Part shown: one piece after another, positions 42,706-53,740 of the stretch
Layout: each line of letters begins with the position of its first letter
Position numbering within the stretch: position 1 is the stretch's first letter
Assembly (NCBI GenBank): GCA_007570785.1
Contig: ML664159.1
Span: 3,513,951 to 3,577,950, forward strand
Length of the DNA stretch: 64,000 nt
Direction: 5' to 3'
DNA from: Antilocapra americana
Lineage: Eukaryota > Chordata > Mammalia > Artiodactyla > Antilocapridae
Program-made: the position numbers and the translations under genes
Notes under the pieces: generated by a model
The model's input: only the letters and a program-made list of their open reading frames with translations
Told to the model about the DNA's origin: nothing
The model's database searches: none

Positions 42706-42944
42706 GAAGCAGAAAATGAAGGGAGAGAAAGAAGGAGAATGAAAAACAGAGAGAGTGTGTGAGGGAGTGGAAAATAAAAGAAGAAAATTGTAGAGAAAAC
42801 AAGTGGAGCCCTGACTTTCTAACATTATTAAGACTTTCCTCCTTGTTGCAGACTGCCAAAGAACCTAATGTGCTGACTTCTCAACACATGCATACATACA
42901 AATGGTACTACGTTTTGGTTTTATCTCAGCAGAGAAAATTGCAA
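42706..42944. other. Purine-rich DNA, no feature recognised
   Basis: GA-rich tract at 42716-42790. The frames here are compositional. Confidence 0.35.
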
Positions 42945-43690
42945 ACAACCTAATTACTCAAAAATAAGTGCATGAGTAAGTAAATTAGGTACATCTATTC
43001 AATGAAAGAATATGCAAATATTAAAAATAATTGTTTCAAAGGCTAGGAGAAAATGCAAGAAAATATATTGATGAGGATAGGATTACCAGCTTAAAAAGGA
43101 AGCAGAATATTAAAATGCAAAGGTGTGCAGATGTATAGACAAAAGAATACATACCCATATAAGAGGATTTCCAGTTTTATTGTATGCTTAAAAATCCATG
43201 GGGCCTACTTTAATGTTGGGTACATAGTAAAAGTTAAAAATAAGAATAACCATGATTTAGTATAGCCATTATGGGAAACAGTATGGAGTTGCCTCAAAAA
43301 ATACAAAGAAAGTAGAACTACTGTATGATCCAGAAATGCCACTCCAAGGTATGTGCCCAAAGGAAATAAAATTACTGTCTTAAAGATACCTGTACTTCCT
43401 TGTTCATTTCAGCATTATTTACAGTAGCCAAGATATAGAAACAAACTAATTGTTCATTCACATATGAATGAATGGATAAAGAAAATGTAGGATTTCATTT
43501 GGAATAGTATTCTGTTTGAGAAAGGAAGGAAATCCTGACATTTGCAACAATATGAATGACCCTAGAGGATATTAGACTAAGTGAAATAAGCCAGAGAGAG
43601 ACAAATACCACATGATCCTACATGTAAGGATCTCTACTAAGTGTAGAGAACTGAACAAAAAGAGTGCTCTGGAAATGTTTTCCCTAGAGT
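42945..43690 (+). mobile_element. Ancient L1 LINE fragments
   Basis: Degraded L1 3' region. 'gatttagtatagccattatg', 'ccaagatatagaaacaaac', 'gaatgaatggataaagaaa' and 'gactaagtgaaataagcc' at 43255-43620 match the end of L1 ORF2 and its 3' side. The left third (42945-43225) is more diverged L1-like sequence. Confidence 0.7.
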
Positions 43691-43779
43691 CTCTCGCTGA
43701 GTACTGATCAGTACATGCAAGTGAGGAAGACACCCAAGGCAGGGGAAAGAAATTCTGGAAAGGAACAGACCAGGAATAA
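43691..43779. other. Linker between L1 and HAL1-like elements
   Basis: Short unassigned sequence. Confidence 0.3.
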
Positions 43780-44276
43780 TTTCATGTTCTCATTGGCTAG
43801 AATGGAAAGTTATTATTTCACACAGGACATTGAATACAGTACTCAGAAGGGTATTGCCTCAGCAGACTAGGCTAAAATCTAGACTAACAATTTCTGGTCT
43901 GCCTAGAAAATCTTAAAGGCATGTCTTGTTAAGATTATAGTGTTTCCAAATAACTTCAATGCATCTCGGGAAAAAAAAGCTCAAGAATGTTTAGGGTAAT
44001 ATAAAAATATCTAGCAACTATAAGGTAAAATTCATTGTCTGGTATCCAACTAAAAATTAGCAGGCATAATAAAATGAAACTAGGACTCATAAAAAGGCCA
44101 GAAAACAATCAAGAGGAAAGATTCAGAAATGAAACTGATACTAAAATTAGCAGGCAAGAATTTGAAAACAATTATTATAACTCAGTCCATATTATTATAA
44201 CTCAGTTGTAAAAGATGGAGGAAAGCATAAGCATAATAAGCAGAAGAAGAAAAAATAATGATGCAATTTGAACTTA

Positions 44277-44800
44277 AGTGTAGGGCACCTCACATGTGCT
44301 CATGACAAGATGGTGCTTGGTGGAGATCAAGAGGGCGGGACTGAGGCTGTTTACAAAATAATGCGATTGGCCATGGCTAACTTCCTCTTAGCAATGCCGG
44401 GATGTGACCAGTATACACTGGTGCGCCACCACCTGGATACGTGACCCTTACAGTGATTGGCCAAGCTCCAGGAAAGCCCTGTTTGAAACCGCCCGCGCGA
44501 TTTGCCTTCCCAGGCTATTTGTCTATATAAACTCTCCCTTCAGCTCAATAAAACGGAACTGCTTTGACAGAACCCCCGCCATGTCTGAGTGTCTCTCTCC
44601 CAGCGAGGGAGGCTGTGGGGAGGGCGGTCCGCTCACCCCCTTCTCCGGCCGATCTTCCTGAGGCTCCCATCCTCGGAAGATAACTTCGGAGGATCCTTCT
44701 CTCCGAGACTGAGGGCTCGCCCGGCTTTCTGACTCCCTCCCTGGAGCGCTACAGGGCGGGTTAGAGAGTCAGAGAGAAAAGGAAAATAGAGAGGCCCCAC
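44277..44800 (+). mobile_element. Solo ERV LTR, CpG-rich, in HAL1-like LINE
   Basis: About 524 bp between two 'actta' direct repeats (44272-44276 and 44801-44805) that split HAL1 text. It has promoter-like order: inverted CCAAT boxes (ATTGG at 44366 and 44456), TATA-like tatataaa at 44524-44531 and AATAAA at 44547-44552, followed by a GC-rich R/U5-like region. Many CpGs survive, so it is younger than its host. No gag/pol/env sequence adjoins. The class (ERV1-like) is inferred, and exact termini are uncertain because the first bases are not TG. Confidence 0.75.
44524..44552 (+). promoter_or_regulatory. LTR core promoter: TATA box and polyadenylation signal
   Basis: TATA-like tatataaa (44524-44531) with AATAAA starting 23 bases downstream. 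The expected cap site, 25-30 bases after the TATA, falls near or just past the poly(A) signal. Would direct plus-strand transcription towards 45 kb if active. Confidence 0.45.
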
Positions 44801-44975
44801 ACTTATGGACATGAAAACTGTGATGTCTGCTAAGCAAATCCACTAAATGGAATTAAGAGTAGACTAGACATTGCTAAAGTAAGAATTAGTCAGTCTGAGG
44901 ACTAAAGATAGGAATTATTCAAAATGAAACATAGGGAGACAAAAGACTGAGCTACAATGAATGAAGTAGTGGAAT

Positions 44976-45184
44976 GGATTTCTCTGGCAACTCAGACATT
45001 AAAGAATCTGCCTGCAATGTGGGAGACCTGAGTTTGATCCCTGGGTCAGGAAGATCCCCTGGAGAAGGGAACTGCTACCCACTCCAGTATTCTTGCCTGG
45101 AGAATTCCATGGACAAAGGAGCCTGGATGTCCATGAGGTCTCAAAGAGTTGGACAGGACTGAATGACTAACACTTTCACTTTCA
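44976..45184 (+). mobile_element. Bov-tA SINE nested in HAL1-like LINE
   Basis: From 'ggatttctctggcaactc' to 'ctttcactttcaagcag', with the standard body ('gatccctgggtcaggaag'). Flanking 'aagtagtggaa' and 'aagcagtgaga' may be a decayed TSD. Confidence 0.92.
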
Positions 45185-45824
45185 AGCAGTGAGACAACTT
45201 CAGGAACCTGATAAACATCTAACTGGAGTCCTTGAAGGAGGAGAAGAGATACAAAATATTTGAATAAATAATTTCTAAAGTTTTTCAAAATTTAACTTAC
45301 TAAACCTGCAGATCCAAGAAGCTCAATTGATGTTCCAAACCAAGAAAGCTACTCCAAGGCACATAAAAATCAAATTGTTTTAAAATAATGACAAAGACAA
45401 AGAGAGAGCCTTAAAAGCAGCCAAGGGAAAAAAGATTTATTTTCTACAAAAGAATAAAGAATGACAGCAAATTTCTTATTGGATATAATGCAAGCCAGAA
45501 GATGGTGGATCAATGCGTAGTAGTACTAAAAGGAAAGAATGATCATCCTAGAGCCCTATGCCCAGCAATATAAATATTTATTTCATAAGTAAAGGTGAAA
45601 TAAAGACTTTTTTGGACATGTAAAAGCTGAAAGAACTCTTCAGACATGCTTGGAAAGAGATTTTAAAGGCGGTCCTTCAAGCAGCAGGAAAATCATGCTA
45701 AATGGAAACCCAGGTGCATAAAAAGGAATGAAAAACACACAGCACTGAACTTCATAAACATTTGGGCCAAAAAAAAAATAAAGATTTTTTTCTTTTCCCT
45801 CTTTGGTCTGAGCAGACAAATTGT

Positions 45825-46010
45825 GTGGCAGACACTCTGCTAGTTGTTTTGCATATATAATTATTAATATCCTTGCATTGACACTGCAGGTGAAATGACT
45901 TTCTCAGTTTCACTGAAGAGGAAAAGACTTGATGAGCTCCAGGTCACATTTCCTAGTTAGTGCGGAAGTCAGAACCGGTAGCCAAGCATGATTCCTAAAT
46001 CCATAGCAAG
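45825..46010 (-). mobile_element. MIR SINE
   Basis: 'ggcagacactctgctagttg', 'tgcaggtgaaatgactttc', 'gagctccaggtcacatttcc', 'tagtgcggaagtcagaacc' follow minus-strand MIR nearly end to end. Confidence 0.65.
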
Positions 46011-47949
46011 CCTTCAACTAAATAGATGTCATTTGAAAATGAAGGTCATTGTAAAAATCAAATCTGCTAAGTGATTATGGAATCTGACACTCTAGGGCAA
46101 GCCTTGAATAAAATTTTCCAAAGATTTTTACATATTTCCCAGGGAAGATAGAGCATGTAGAGAAGTAATTCTTGATTTTAGGACAAGGTGATAGATTGAG
46201 CACACACTGTAATACATGCTCTAGACACAGTGGGGGACTATGAGTGGAAGAGACAAGGAGGATCTCTAAGAAATATTATCAAGATTAAGTAACTACAACA
46301 AAAAAGTTTCCATCCTGGTGACCAGTGGGGGAAAATGTGTATACACAGCCAAGAATCCTTAGCATTTGAGGAAAGTCAATGTCTTGAAAAAAGAGAATGG
46401 ATAAAATAAATTAATAAATAAATGTATGTACATATAAAGAAGCAGAGTTAATAAAGCAGTCAGAACAAGATTTTAAAATCATTAGATTTAATATCCCTAG
46501 TGAGATAAAGGAAAGAATTGCATCAGTGAAACAAGAAAAGAAGGTTCTAAAACAAGCACAGGTTGTTATGAACAAGAATAAATTAGCAATCTTGGAGAGA
46601 GAAGTAACTCCCACTTTACAGAAAAGAAAAACTGTTTTGGTGTCAATGGGTAGAGTTTTTCAACTTTCCAATGGGAAAAAATAATTTTTCTAGTAGCTAT
46701 AGCCAACCTGATACAAAAATCTGAAAACTATAAAGTAAAAACCACAAAAGTTTAGCAGAACCAAATAGCTAACAAGGCTCTTGCAGAAGCTGCCTTGTTA
46801 ACCTTCTGTCCAGTGTGCCAAAAAAGCGATTAATTTTTCTAAGTATGTACTGTTCTCTTTAATAGCTGACACAAAATATGGCAAGAGGCATAAGATGCCT
46901 GACCAATGGTGTCAGGGGCCCACAGAGCTTATTTGATCCATTTAGCAGCAATGACTAGGAGTGAAATGCTATGTGCAGTAGTTCCATGCTATCCTTGACC
47001 CTCTAATTATGGTGGGCCTGGCAAATTAATGCCTGAGAAGGAACAAGAAAATGAAAGATTTCCTAGAACTTTAATGAGCCCTCAAATGAAGGCTTTCGAA
47101 GTTCCTTCATATCTCAAAATTAGCAAGAAGGAAAATGAATGTAACAGTGAGAAAAACCGTAAAGATTCAGATTAAGTAGCTGGATTCAAATGCTGAGTTA
47201 CAAAGACCATCAGGGTTTTGGGTTTCTATTGGCTCTGAGGCAACAACTTTCTCTCCTCTGAGCTGAACAAATATCATCCAGAATTCAGGGAGTTGGAGCC
47301 AGTTGTGTGATCATGAGAACCCTAGAATGGCAGCCTTACCACACAGGTGGACGAGTAGGTGCAGGCGATCGAAGCGGCAACACTCCACACTGATGTGGCC
47401 CAGAGCCCCTGAGGTTTTTGGGGACTCACTTTCCACTCACTGTCCATGAAAGGTGGTTTTCATAAAATTTTGGCAGCTTGCTAAAAGAAGATGATCTAAA
47501 ATTCTGCAAAAAGCATCTTCTTATTTAAGTCAGATTGATCAGTGGTTTATCAAAATTCAATAAAAATGATTTTGAAGAACTACTGGCTGACCCTTCTAGG
47601 AATCTATAAGCAAGTCTTCCCTATGTAGCCTTGATATTAAAATGTTGTCCTGCCTACATAATGGCAATAATACTCTATTCTGGATAAAAGGAGAAAGAAA
47701 CAAACAAGTAGAAATGCAGGAAACCCATTTTTTTCCAACTGTCCTTGCAAAATACTAGTCCCTGTAAGATGCTCAAAGGAAAAGAGTTTTGTAAACCAAT
47801 AATTTGAGTCAGTGCTATATAATTTAAGTTCCTGTTGGAGATTTAGATTTCACAGTTGAATATAAAAGGCTTCAAGAAAACCAACAGTAAAGAAAGTTGT
47901 AGACTTTGTTAAACTCAGTATTCTTAAAACTAACTGTTCATGGATCTAT
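46011..47949. other. Mostly unassigned AT-rich DNA
   Basis: 46380-46620 has a LINE-like A-rich texture with a 67-codon minus frame and no recognisable domain. 46800-47180 is repeat-free with 'gcgattaatttttctaag' and 'ctctaattatggtggg' and could be conserved noncoding DNA. No gene seen. Confidence 0.3.
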
Positions 47950-47952
47950 TTC

Positions 47953-47999
47953 TCCATCCATCCATCCATTTATCCACCCATCCACCAACCATCCATCTA
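47953..47999 (+). repeat. (TCCA)n microsatellite
   Basis: Imperfect CCAT tetranucleotide array of about 10 units with interruptions ('ccatccatccatccat', 'ccacccatccacc'). Confidence 0.9.
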
Positions 48000-48284
48000 T
48001 TGTTACTAAAAATGATTACATCTCATGGAACTAGTGTTTCATGAAGCACAATTTGGAAAGCATGGTACACTAGACAGGCTTTCACTGCTCATGCTCACCT
48101 CTGTGGAGCTTTCTTCAATGCTCCAGACACAATGACCTACACATTTTTGCTCTGTTGTTCCATAGAGATGTCCACAAACCACTTAGAGGGTGTATAATGA
48201 GATTAAACAAAAGTTGGAGAAGTAAAAATTTGATGATTATAACTGCTAATAGTATTACCTGTGTCTGCTCAGACTCTAGCCTCC
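48000..48284. other. No feature recognised
   Basis: Single-copy-looking. A possible hAT scrap ('tggaaagcatggtacactag') is too short to call. Confidence 0.3.
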
Positions 48285-48365
48285 TCCAGGCATAAGGTAT
48301 TTTCTTATTCATCTTAACATTCTCAGCACATAGTGGAGAGACTATTGTTAAATATTTGTGCAACC
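48285..48365 (+). mobile_element. L2 LINE 3' end fragment
   Basis: 'cttattcatcttaacattc', 'tcagcacatagtggagag' and 'ttgttaaatatttgtgca' resemble the L2 terminus. Confidence 0.45.
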
Positions 48366-48905
48366 ATCTAATTATATCATCTCTTATCTTTGTTTTTCTC
48401 TGTACTCCTGCCCCATTCTCTTGATGACTGATTTCCTTTGCAGGGCACTTGGCTTCTGCTTCCTTGTAATTTCACACTTTGACTTAAACTAGAGTCCAGA
48501 TTGGGCATGACTCTGTATGACTATTGAAATATAGAGGACTCTTTGATTACTGACTCTGTGTCTCCTGGATCAAATTATAAAGAAAAACATGGTTTAACCA
48601 ACCAATGTTTTGGCCTATTTTTAATCATCTGTCTACCCTTGGTCTAATCAATTGGGCCTGGTCATGTATAATGAAGGGCTGATCCCCTACATGAGTGAAC
48701 AGGGTAGTTTGGATGAAGATATATCAAGCATAGCTGGAGAATTGACAAGTTTACCCCACTCCACCACCACACGTGTGCCATGCACACTTGTTGTAGAGAC
48801 ACCTATGTGTATCAGCATAGATCCGTTTAGTCTCATCAGGTTTATACCTCTATGTCTCAGAAAGTCTTGAAATACTGAAACATTGTAGGGGAGGAATGGT
48901 CCCCA
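48366..48905. other. No feature recognised
   Basis: Single-copy-looking DNA. The frames on both strands here are short and without domains. Confidence 0.35.
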
Positions 48906-49116
48906 TGCTCTGTGCTTAGTCACTTCAGTCATGTCCAACTCTTCAAGACCCCATGGACTACAATCCACCAGGCTCTTCTGTCCATGGGATATCCCAGGCA
49001 AGAATACTGGAGTGGGGTGTCATTTCCTTCTCTGGAGCATCTTCCCCGTTCAGGGATGAAACCCATGTCTCCTGCATTGGAGACGGATTCTTTACTGCTG
49101 AGCCATTGGGGAAGCC
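48906..49116 (-). mobile_element. Bov-tA SINE
   Basis: Minus-strand SINE from 'gctctgtgcttagtcac' to 'gagccattggggaagccc'. Full length. Confidence 0.93.
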
Positions 49117-49650
49117 CACATTTCCTGGTAGTTATCAAATAATTTGCCATTGAGTAATCAAAAATTAACACAGTACTGAAACACATTACTTAAAGTATAT
49201 TTTAAATTTGTTCAATATCCATTCCAGTGGCTAAAGATGAGTACACAAAAGGGTTTCAGCTAAAACAATGCTTTCCCCCCAAACTTAGAAGTCTCTGAGG
49301 AATCAGCACACAGTTCTAGTGTCAAAAAAGTTACTTCCCATAATCATAGTTGGTTTTGAGCATTTTCAAAGCATATGTGTTGATTAGAATACATTCTATA
49401 TTTTTCTTTAATATTGATCTCTTTTCACCAATAACAGAATTTTTAAAAAATCATCCTATTTATATTTTTTAAATGATAGAATTTTTATTTGTTAGTGTTA
49501 TAAGATTTAGAACTCTCTGATTCAAGAGTCCCAGCCATCAGTTCCCATCTTCTAATTTCAAAGCTAGTCATGGTGATCTATAAATTATTTTCATTGTTTT
49601 ATAAGGATTAACTAAAAAATCGACATTTGTCTCTAATAAAACTCAGAAGC
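49117..49650. other. AT-rich DNA, no feature recognised
   Basis: About 530 bp with long A/T runs and no recognised repeat. Confidence 0.35.
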
Positions 49651-50375
49651 TTGACTTCCTTGGTGGTACAGTGGTTAAGATTAAGCCTGCTGAGTCAAGG
49701 CTATGGTTTTTCCAGTGGTCATGTATGGATGTGAGAGTTGGACTATAAAGAAAGCTGAGAGCAGAAGAATTGATGCTTTAGAACTGTGGTGTTGGAGAAG
49801 ACTCTTGAGAATCCCTTGGACTGCAAGGAGATCCAACCAGTCAATCCTAAAGGAAATCAGTCCTGAATATTGGAAGGACTGATGTTGAAGCTGAAACTCC
49901 AATACTTTGGCCACCTGATGCGAAGAGCTGACTCATTTGAAAAGACCCTGATGCTGGGGAAGATTGAGGACAAGAGGAGAAGGGGACGACAGAGGGTGAG
50001 ATGGTTGGATGGCATCACCGACTCAATGGACATGGGTTTGGGTGGACTCTGGAAGTTGGTGATGGACAGGGAGGCCTGGCGTGCTGCAGTTCAGGGGGTC
50101 ACAAAGAGTCAGACATGACTGAGTGACTGAACTGAACTGATTCAGGGGACACAGATGTGATCCCTGATCCAGGAAGATTCCACATTCTGCAGAGCAACTA
50201 AGCTAGTGCACCACAACTACTAAGCCTGGACACCTAGAGCTGGTGCTCTGCAACAAGAGAAGCCAATGTAACCAGAAGCCTGCTAACCACAACTAGAGAA
50301 AGCCAGAGAATAGCAATGAAGACACAGCACAGCAAAAATAAATAAATAAAATCTTTTAAAAAGCTCAGAGTCTGG
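49651..50375 (+). mobile_element. CHR SINE split by a BovB insertion
   Basis: Left part 49651-49692 is the CHR head ('gacttccttggtggtacag', 'tggttaagattaagcctgc'). The right part, from about 50141, continues with 'gatgtgatccctgatccagg', 'gcaactaagctagtgcacc', 'gcaacaagagaagccaatg' and 'caaaaataaataaataaaa'. Removing the BovB restores CHR order. Confidence 0.88.
49694..50140 (+). mobile_element. BovB LINE 3' fragment nested in a CHR SINE
   Basis: From 'gtcaaggctatggtttttcc' to the terminal 'gactgaactgaactga'. The flanks 'ctgagtca' and 'ctgattca' look like a target duplication with one change, partly overlapping BovB text. It is among the best-preserved BovB 3' ends here; the 82-codon frame at 49870-50118 is open through it. 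Confidence 0.93.
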
Positions 50376-51194
50376 CTAATACATCAGTTTTCTTTGTGTT
50401 TAGGTTAACATTATTTGCTCATTGATAATATGGAAAGTTTTACATTAATCAGAGGATCTTATGAGTTACCATAACCACACAAGTCCAATTCTTCTCTCCT
50501 TCCACACTCTTGCCTCGGTACCCAGAGAAAAGATCTTCTGCTAAGGGTGGCCTTCCTACAAGAGGACATGGAGGCAACTTTCATCCCTCCTTCCTCTCAC
50601 TTATTTCTTTCCACAGAAAGAGGGAGGGAAGGCTATTTGCCAGTGTTGGCAAGAGGCTGATATTCTCTATTAGGCAGGGTCAGTATGTTGTCTTGTCACA
50701 GGCAGGACCCCATGTCATGTGCTTCCTTCTGGAGTTGCCTGTGCTCAGTCCAAGAGGTAAGTCGAGTTATGCTGAGCAGTCCTGCCATCTAGGTTTCCCT
50801 GACAATCACTGGGAGAGGCTGGGTTGGGGAATGGGGGTGGTAAGCAAGGATGGTCCAGCCATGCCCACTTCCCAGGTGGTGGGGGATGGTATGAGATCCC
50901 AGTCATGCTTTCTGAGATGAACAAAGGGAAACACTTGATATTCACTCAGCTCAGTACTTCACATTTACTCAAAGTCAGCCAAAATGTGAAGAAGGAAAGT
51001 GGCATCTAGTAGGATTTAAGCACATTCTTCTTTCAAATTCTGACCTTATCTTCAATTTCTATCATTTGGGTGAGGGAAGAATTAAACACTTAATAAATGA
51101 AATTTGATACATTAAGTTTTTAAAAACATTATATCCACTTGGAAAGAGAGAACATAAAAGGTGGTCTTTGATGATAAGAGTTTAGAAAATACTG
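50376..51194. other. Single-copy DNA, no gene recognised
   Basis: A 136-codon frame at 50510-50920 starts MPRYPEKRSSAKGG and has no recognisable domain; overlapping minus frames exist. It lacks support as an exon, though its length is above background here. Confidence 0.3.
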
Positions 51195-51335
51195 ATCTAA
51201 TTTAATTCTTTCATTTCTCAGACCACAAGGCTGAGATACTGAGCACTTAAGTAAGTCACATTTTCAGTGAGCAGCGGGGCCAGATCTAGAGCCCAGATCT
51301 CTTGGCTACACTCTAGGGCATCTCCTTCTGCCCCA
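51195..51335 (-). mobile_element. MIR SINE
   Basis: 'tctcagaccacaaggctgag', 'cacttaagtaagtcacattt', 'gcggggccagatctagagcc' follow minus-strand MIR. Confidence 0.7.
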
Positions 51336-51454
51336 CCACGTTGTCTCAAATCCAGCAGGTGAACTGAATGAGGAGGATCTTGGGAATGTAACATTATTTG
51401 AATTAAAGATTCTGATCATTGTCCTACAGGAAACAATTTGGGGACTGGACTCCT

Positions 51455-51633
51455 GAGCACAGTGGTTATAACCCTGCCGACATATATGATCCACTTGGGG
51501 AACTTTTAAAAATCCCAATGTCCAGGTGACATCCCAGATCAATTAAATGCGAACACAGGAGGTGGGACACAGGCACCACCAGCTTCAAAAGCTCCCCAGG
51601 TGATTCCAACGTGCCCAGTAGAGAAGCACTGCC
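51455..51633 (+). mobile_element. MER5-group hAT transposon, full length
   Basis: Left end 'cacagtggttataaccctg', middle 'cttggggaacttttaaaaatc', 'gcttcaaaagctcccc', right end 'aggtgattccaacgtgcc' and 'gagaagcactg'. Terminal inverted repeat cagtggtt/aagcactg still pairs. Same subfamily as 13462-13646. Confidence 0.75.
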
Positions 51634-51810
51634 CTTACATTTTCAGCAGTAAAGACAAATGCAAAGGTTTTGATTAAGAATTACTTTAACCTCAGCCAGC
51701 CAAAGGGCAATTAGGAAGCACTTAAAATTAACTCAGCTCCCACCAGCACAAAGTCTTGTGCATAGAGATAATCAATAAATATGTGTTGCTGTAGGAAGAT
51801 GTGACACTTA
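51634..51810. promoter_or_regulatory. Candidate conserved noncoding element
   Basis: Repeat-free: 'gcaaaggttttgattaag' (TCF/LEF- and homeodomain-like), 'agggcaattaggaagcac', 'gataatcaataaatatg'. Motif-based inference only. Confidence 0.22.
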
Positions 51811-52608
51811 AACATCAGCTTTGATTTAAATAAACCACCAAAAATAAAAGTTACTCTTTATTGAAATTTTAAGAGAATTTGGATTGGTGAGGCAGACTGG
51901 TGCTTGTTCTCTTGAACACAACCTTTGTGGAGAACAAAAAACCTCATTCACTCTGTGGGAGCTCAGAATTTGTTCCTGAAATCTACAAAGGCCAGACAGG
52001 AACTAAATTTGGGTGATTCTCTCTCCCTTTCTGTTCTTCAAATGGTCCCTTTTTAAAACAGAGAAGACATTTTAGTTAACTGCCCCCCTTAATCCCAAAG
52101 AAAGGGATTGATGGATTCAATGTATCTCCCTGTAAGAGTGGTCATGGCGAGCAGATGAAAGCTGATACCAAGAAGGTTTGGGGTGAAGAGGAACAGTTAT
52201 TTCCTGTCTTCTCTGAGATTGGGGTCATGGATAGGATGGGAAAGAACCATGAACTGGGCACCAGAAAGTAAAAATTTTCATTTTTTCTTTGCTGTTAGCT
52301 GTCTGATCTTCGAAGCAAAAATCTCTCTCTGACATTGGTTTTCTCTCTTGCAAAATGGTGATACTTCTTTACTTTCCAGTTGTGTGTGATAATTAAACTA
52401 AGCAGAAAATGGGGATGTCCTGTGAGAAGCACAATATTTTCTAAAAATGCAACCAATCTGAACCTTTGAAAAGTTGATATTCAATCTAGTTTTCAAGGGA
52501 AAAAAAAGGTACACATCCACACATTCACTAAACAAAGCCTAATGAGGAATAACCAGTGTTGGAGACTGTTCTAGGAACTGTAAATACAAAGGTGATTGAG
52601 AGAGACAC
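51811..52608. other. Single-copy DNA, no feature recognised
   Basis: No confident repeat. 52560-52605 ('gagactgttctaggaactg') may be a short L2-like scrap. Confidence 0.35.
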
Positions 52609-52619
52609 GCTCCCTGACC

Positions 52620-52837
52620 GAGGCTTTCCAGGTGGCACTAATGGTAAAGAATCCGCCTGTCAATGCAGGAGATGTAAGAGACTCAGGTTTGATCCCTGGG
52701 TTGAGAAGGTCCCCTGGAGGAGGTCATGGCAACCCATTCTTGCCTGGAAAATCCCACAGACTGAGGAGCCTGGTGGGCTGGAGTTCATAGCGTCACAAAG
52801 AGTCAGACACAATTGAAGTGTCTGAGCATGCACCCAT
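52620..52837 (+). mobile_element. Bov-tA SINE with perfect TSD
   Basis: From 'gaggctttccaggtggcac' to 'gtctgagcatgcaccc', with a 13-bp body deletion before 'ttcttgcctgg'. An 11-bp TSD 'gctccctgacc' lies at 52609-52619 and 52838-52848. Confidence 0.95.
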
Positions 52838-52848
52838 GCTCCCTGACC

Positions 52849-53424
52849 TCAGATTGTTTACTGCACTAAGAAATAAAGGAGATTGCACAGAACAGTCAGC
52901 CTTTGTTGGTTTATCTTGCAATAACAAACCCTTGATCTCAGGTGACTTACAACAACACAACTGCATTTTTTTATTATGTAATTGGTGTTATATTATGTTG
53001 GTGGTGACTTTGCCCACATGTCTTTTCATTCTGAGATCCAGGCTGAAAGAGAAGACCTCGCATGGGATACTTTGCTCCCATGACCACGGAAAAGCAGTTG
53101 AGCTGGTGCACACACCTCAAGGCTCATAAAGCTTCCATTAGACACAACATACATTGTATTTCCTTCCACTGGCTACAGCAAATCATATAGTCAAGCTTGC
53201 CATCAGCGGAACAAGCAAGGCTACAAAACCCTTCAAGTCACATGGCAGCAGGATGTATAACCCTTATGCAGAAGCAACAAATAACTGAGAGGGATAAAAC
53301 AGTCTGTCCAATTGCAGGCTTTGTGACAGTATCAAGATAGTGTGATAAGCTGAAGTAAGGAAAGCTTAGGGCATCATGGGAGGTCAAAGGAAGGCCATCT
53401 AACCTCTGCTAGAACTGGGGATTC
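52849..53424. other. No feature recognised
   Basis: Single-copy-looking DNA. A 103-codon frame starts inside the SINE tail and has no domain. Confidence 0.35.
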
Positions 53425-53590
53425 TGGGAAGGCTTCCTGGAATGAGGAGGAATTAGCCAAGTGACTAAGGAGGGGGAAATGTTTTAAGCAAGGGGGGAAA
53501 AATACATATATGAAGAGCCCTGGGCTGGGGGAAATGGCATATTTTTATTCTGGAGCACGGAATTAAAAGGCAGGACAGGGATAACTAAGG
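53425..53590 (-). mobile_element. L2-associated ancient repeat, left part
   Basis: 'gggaaggcttcctggaatg', 'aggaggaattagccaagtg', 'gaagagccctgggctggg' match the minus-strand L2-linked repeat seen at 60.4 kb. Probably one copy with 53953-54250, separated by SINEs. Confidence 0.5.
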
Positions 53591-53602
53591 TTAGAGGGTT
53601 TT

Positions 53603-53740
53603 ATTTATTAGTCACTCTGTTGTGTCTGAGTCTTTATGACCCCAGAGACTATAGCCCACCAGAAACTTCTGTCCATGAAATTCTCCAAGCAAGAATAATG
53701 GAGATATTATACAGGGAATAATAGCCATTCCCTTCGCCAG
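53603..53740 (-). mobile_element. Bov-tA/BovA SINE, left arm of a second inverted pair
   Basis: Minus-strand BovA body 'agtcactctgttgtgtctg' to 'agcaagaataatggag', an unrelated 22-bp stretch, then 'gccattcccttcgcc'. The head is absent. Faces the next SINE. Confidence 0.85.

Larger units (their letters stand above)
43780..45790 (+). mobile_element. HAL1-like (half-L1) LINE, split by an LTR and a SINE
   Basis: Phrases run in HAL1 order across two interruptions: 'agctcaagaatgtttaggg', 'ggtatccaactaaaaatta', 'acaattattataactcag', then after the LTR 'ggacatgaaaactgtgatg' and 'tattcaaaatgaaacatagg', then after the SINE 'ctaactggagtccttgaagg', 'gcaagccagaagatggtgg' and 'aggtgaaataaagactttt'. HAL1 carries only an ORF1-type protein, and here it is riddled with stops. 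The name HAL1 versus old L1 needs a database check. Confidence 0.7.

Noticed and set aside
44404..44661. 85-codon frame within the LTR as a viral accessory protein
   Set aside because: It runs through the TATA box and the R/U5-like region and has no recognisable domain; LTRs of this type do not encode proteins there.
47953..47999. CRISPR-like regular repeats
   Set aside because: Simple CCAT tetranucleotide array without spacers, and the DNA is mammalian.
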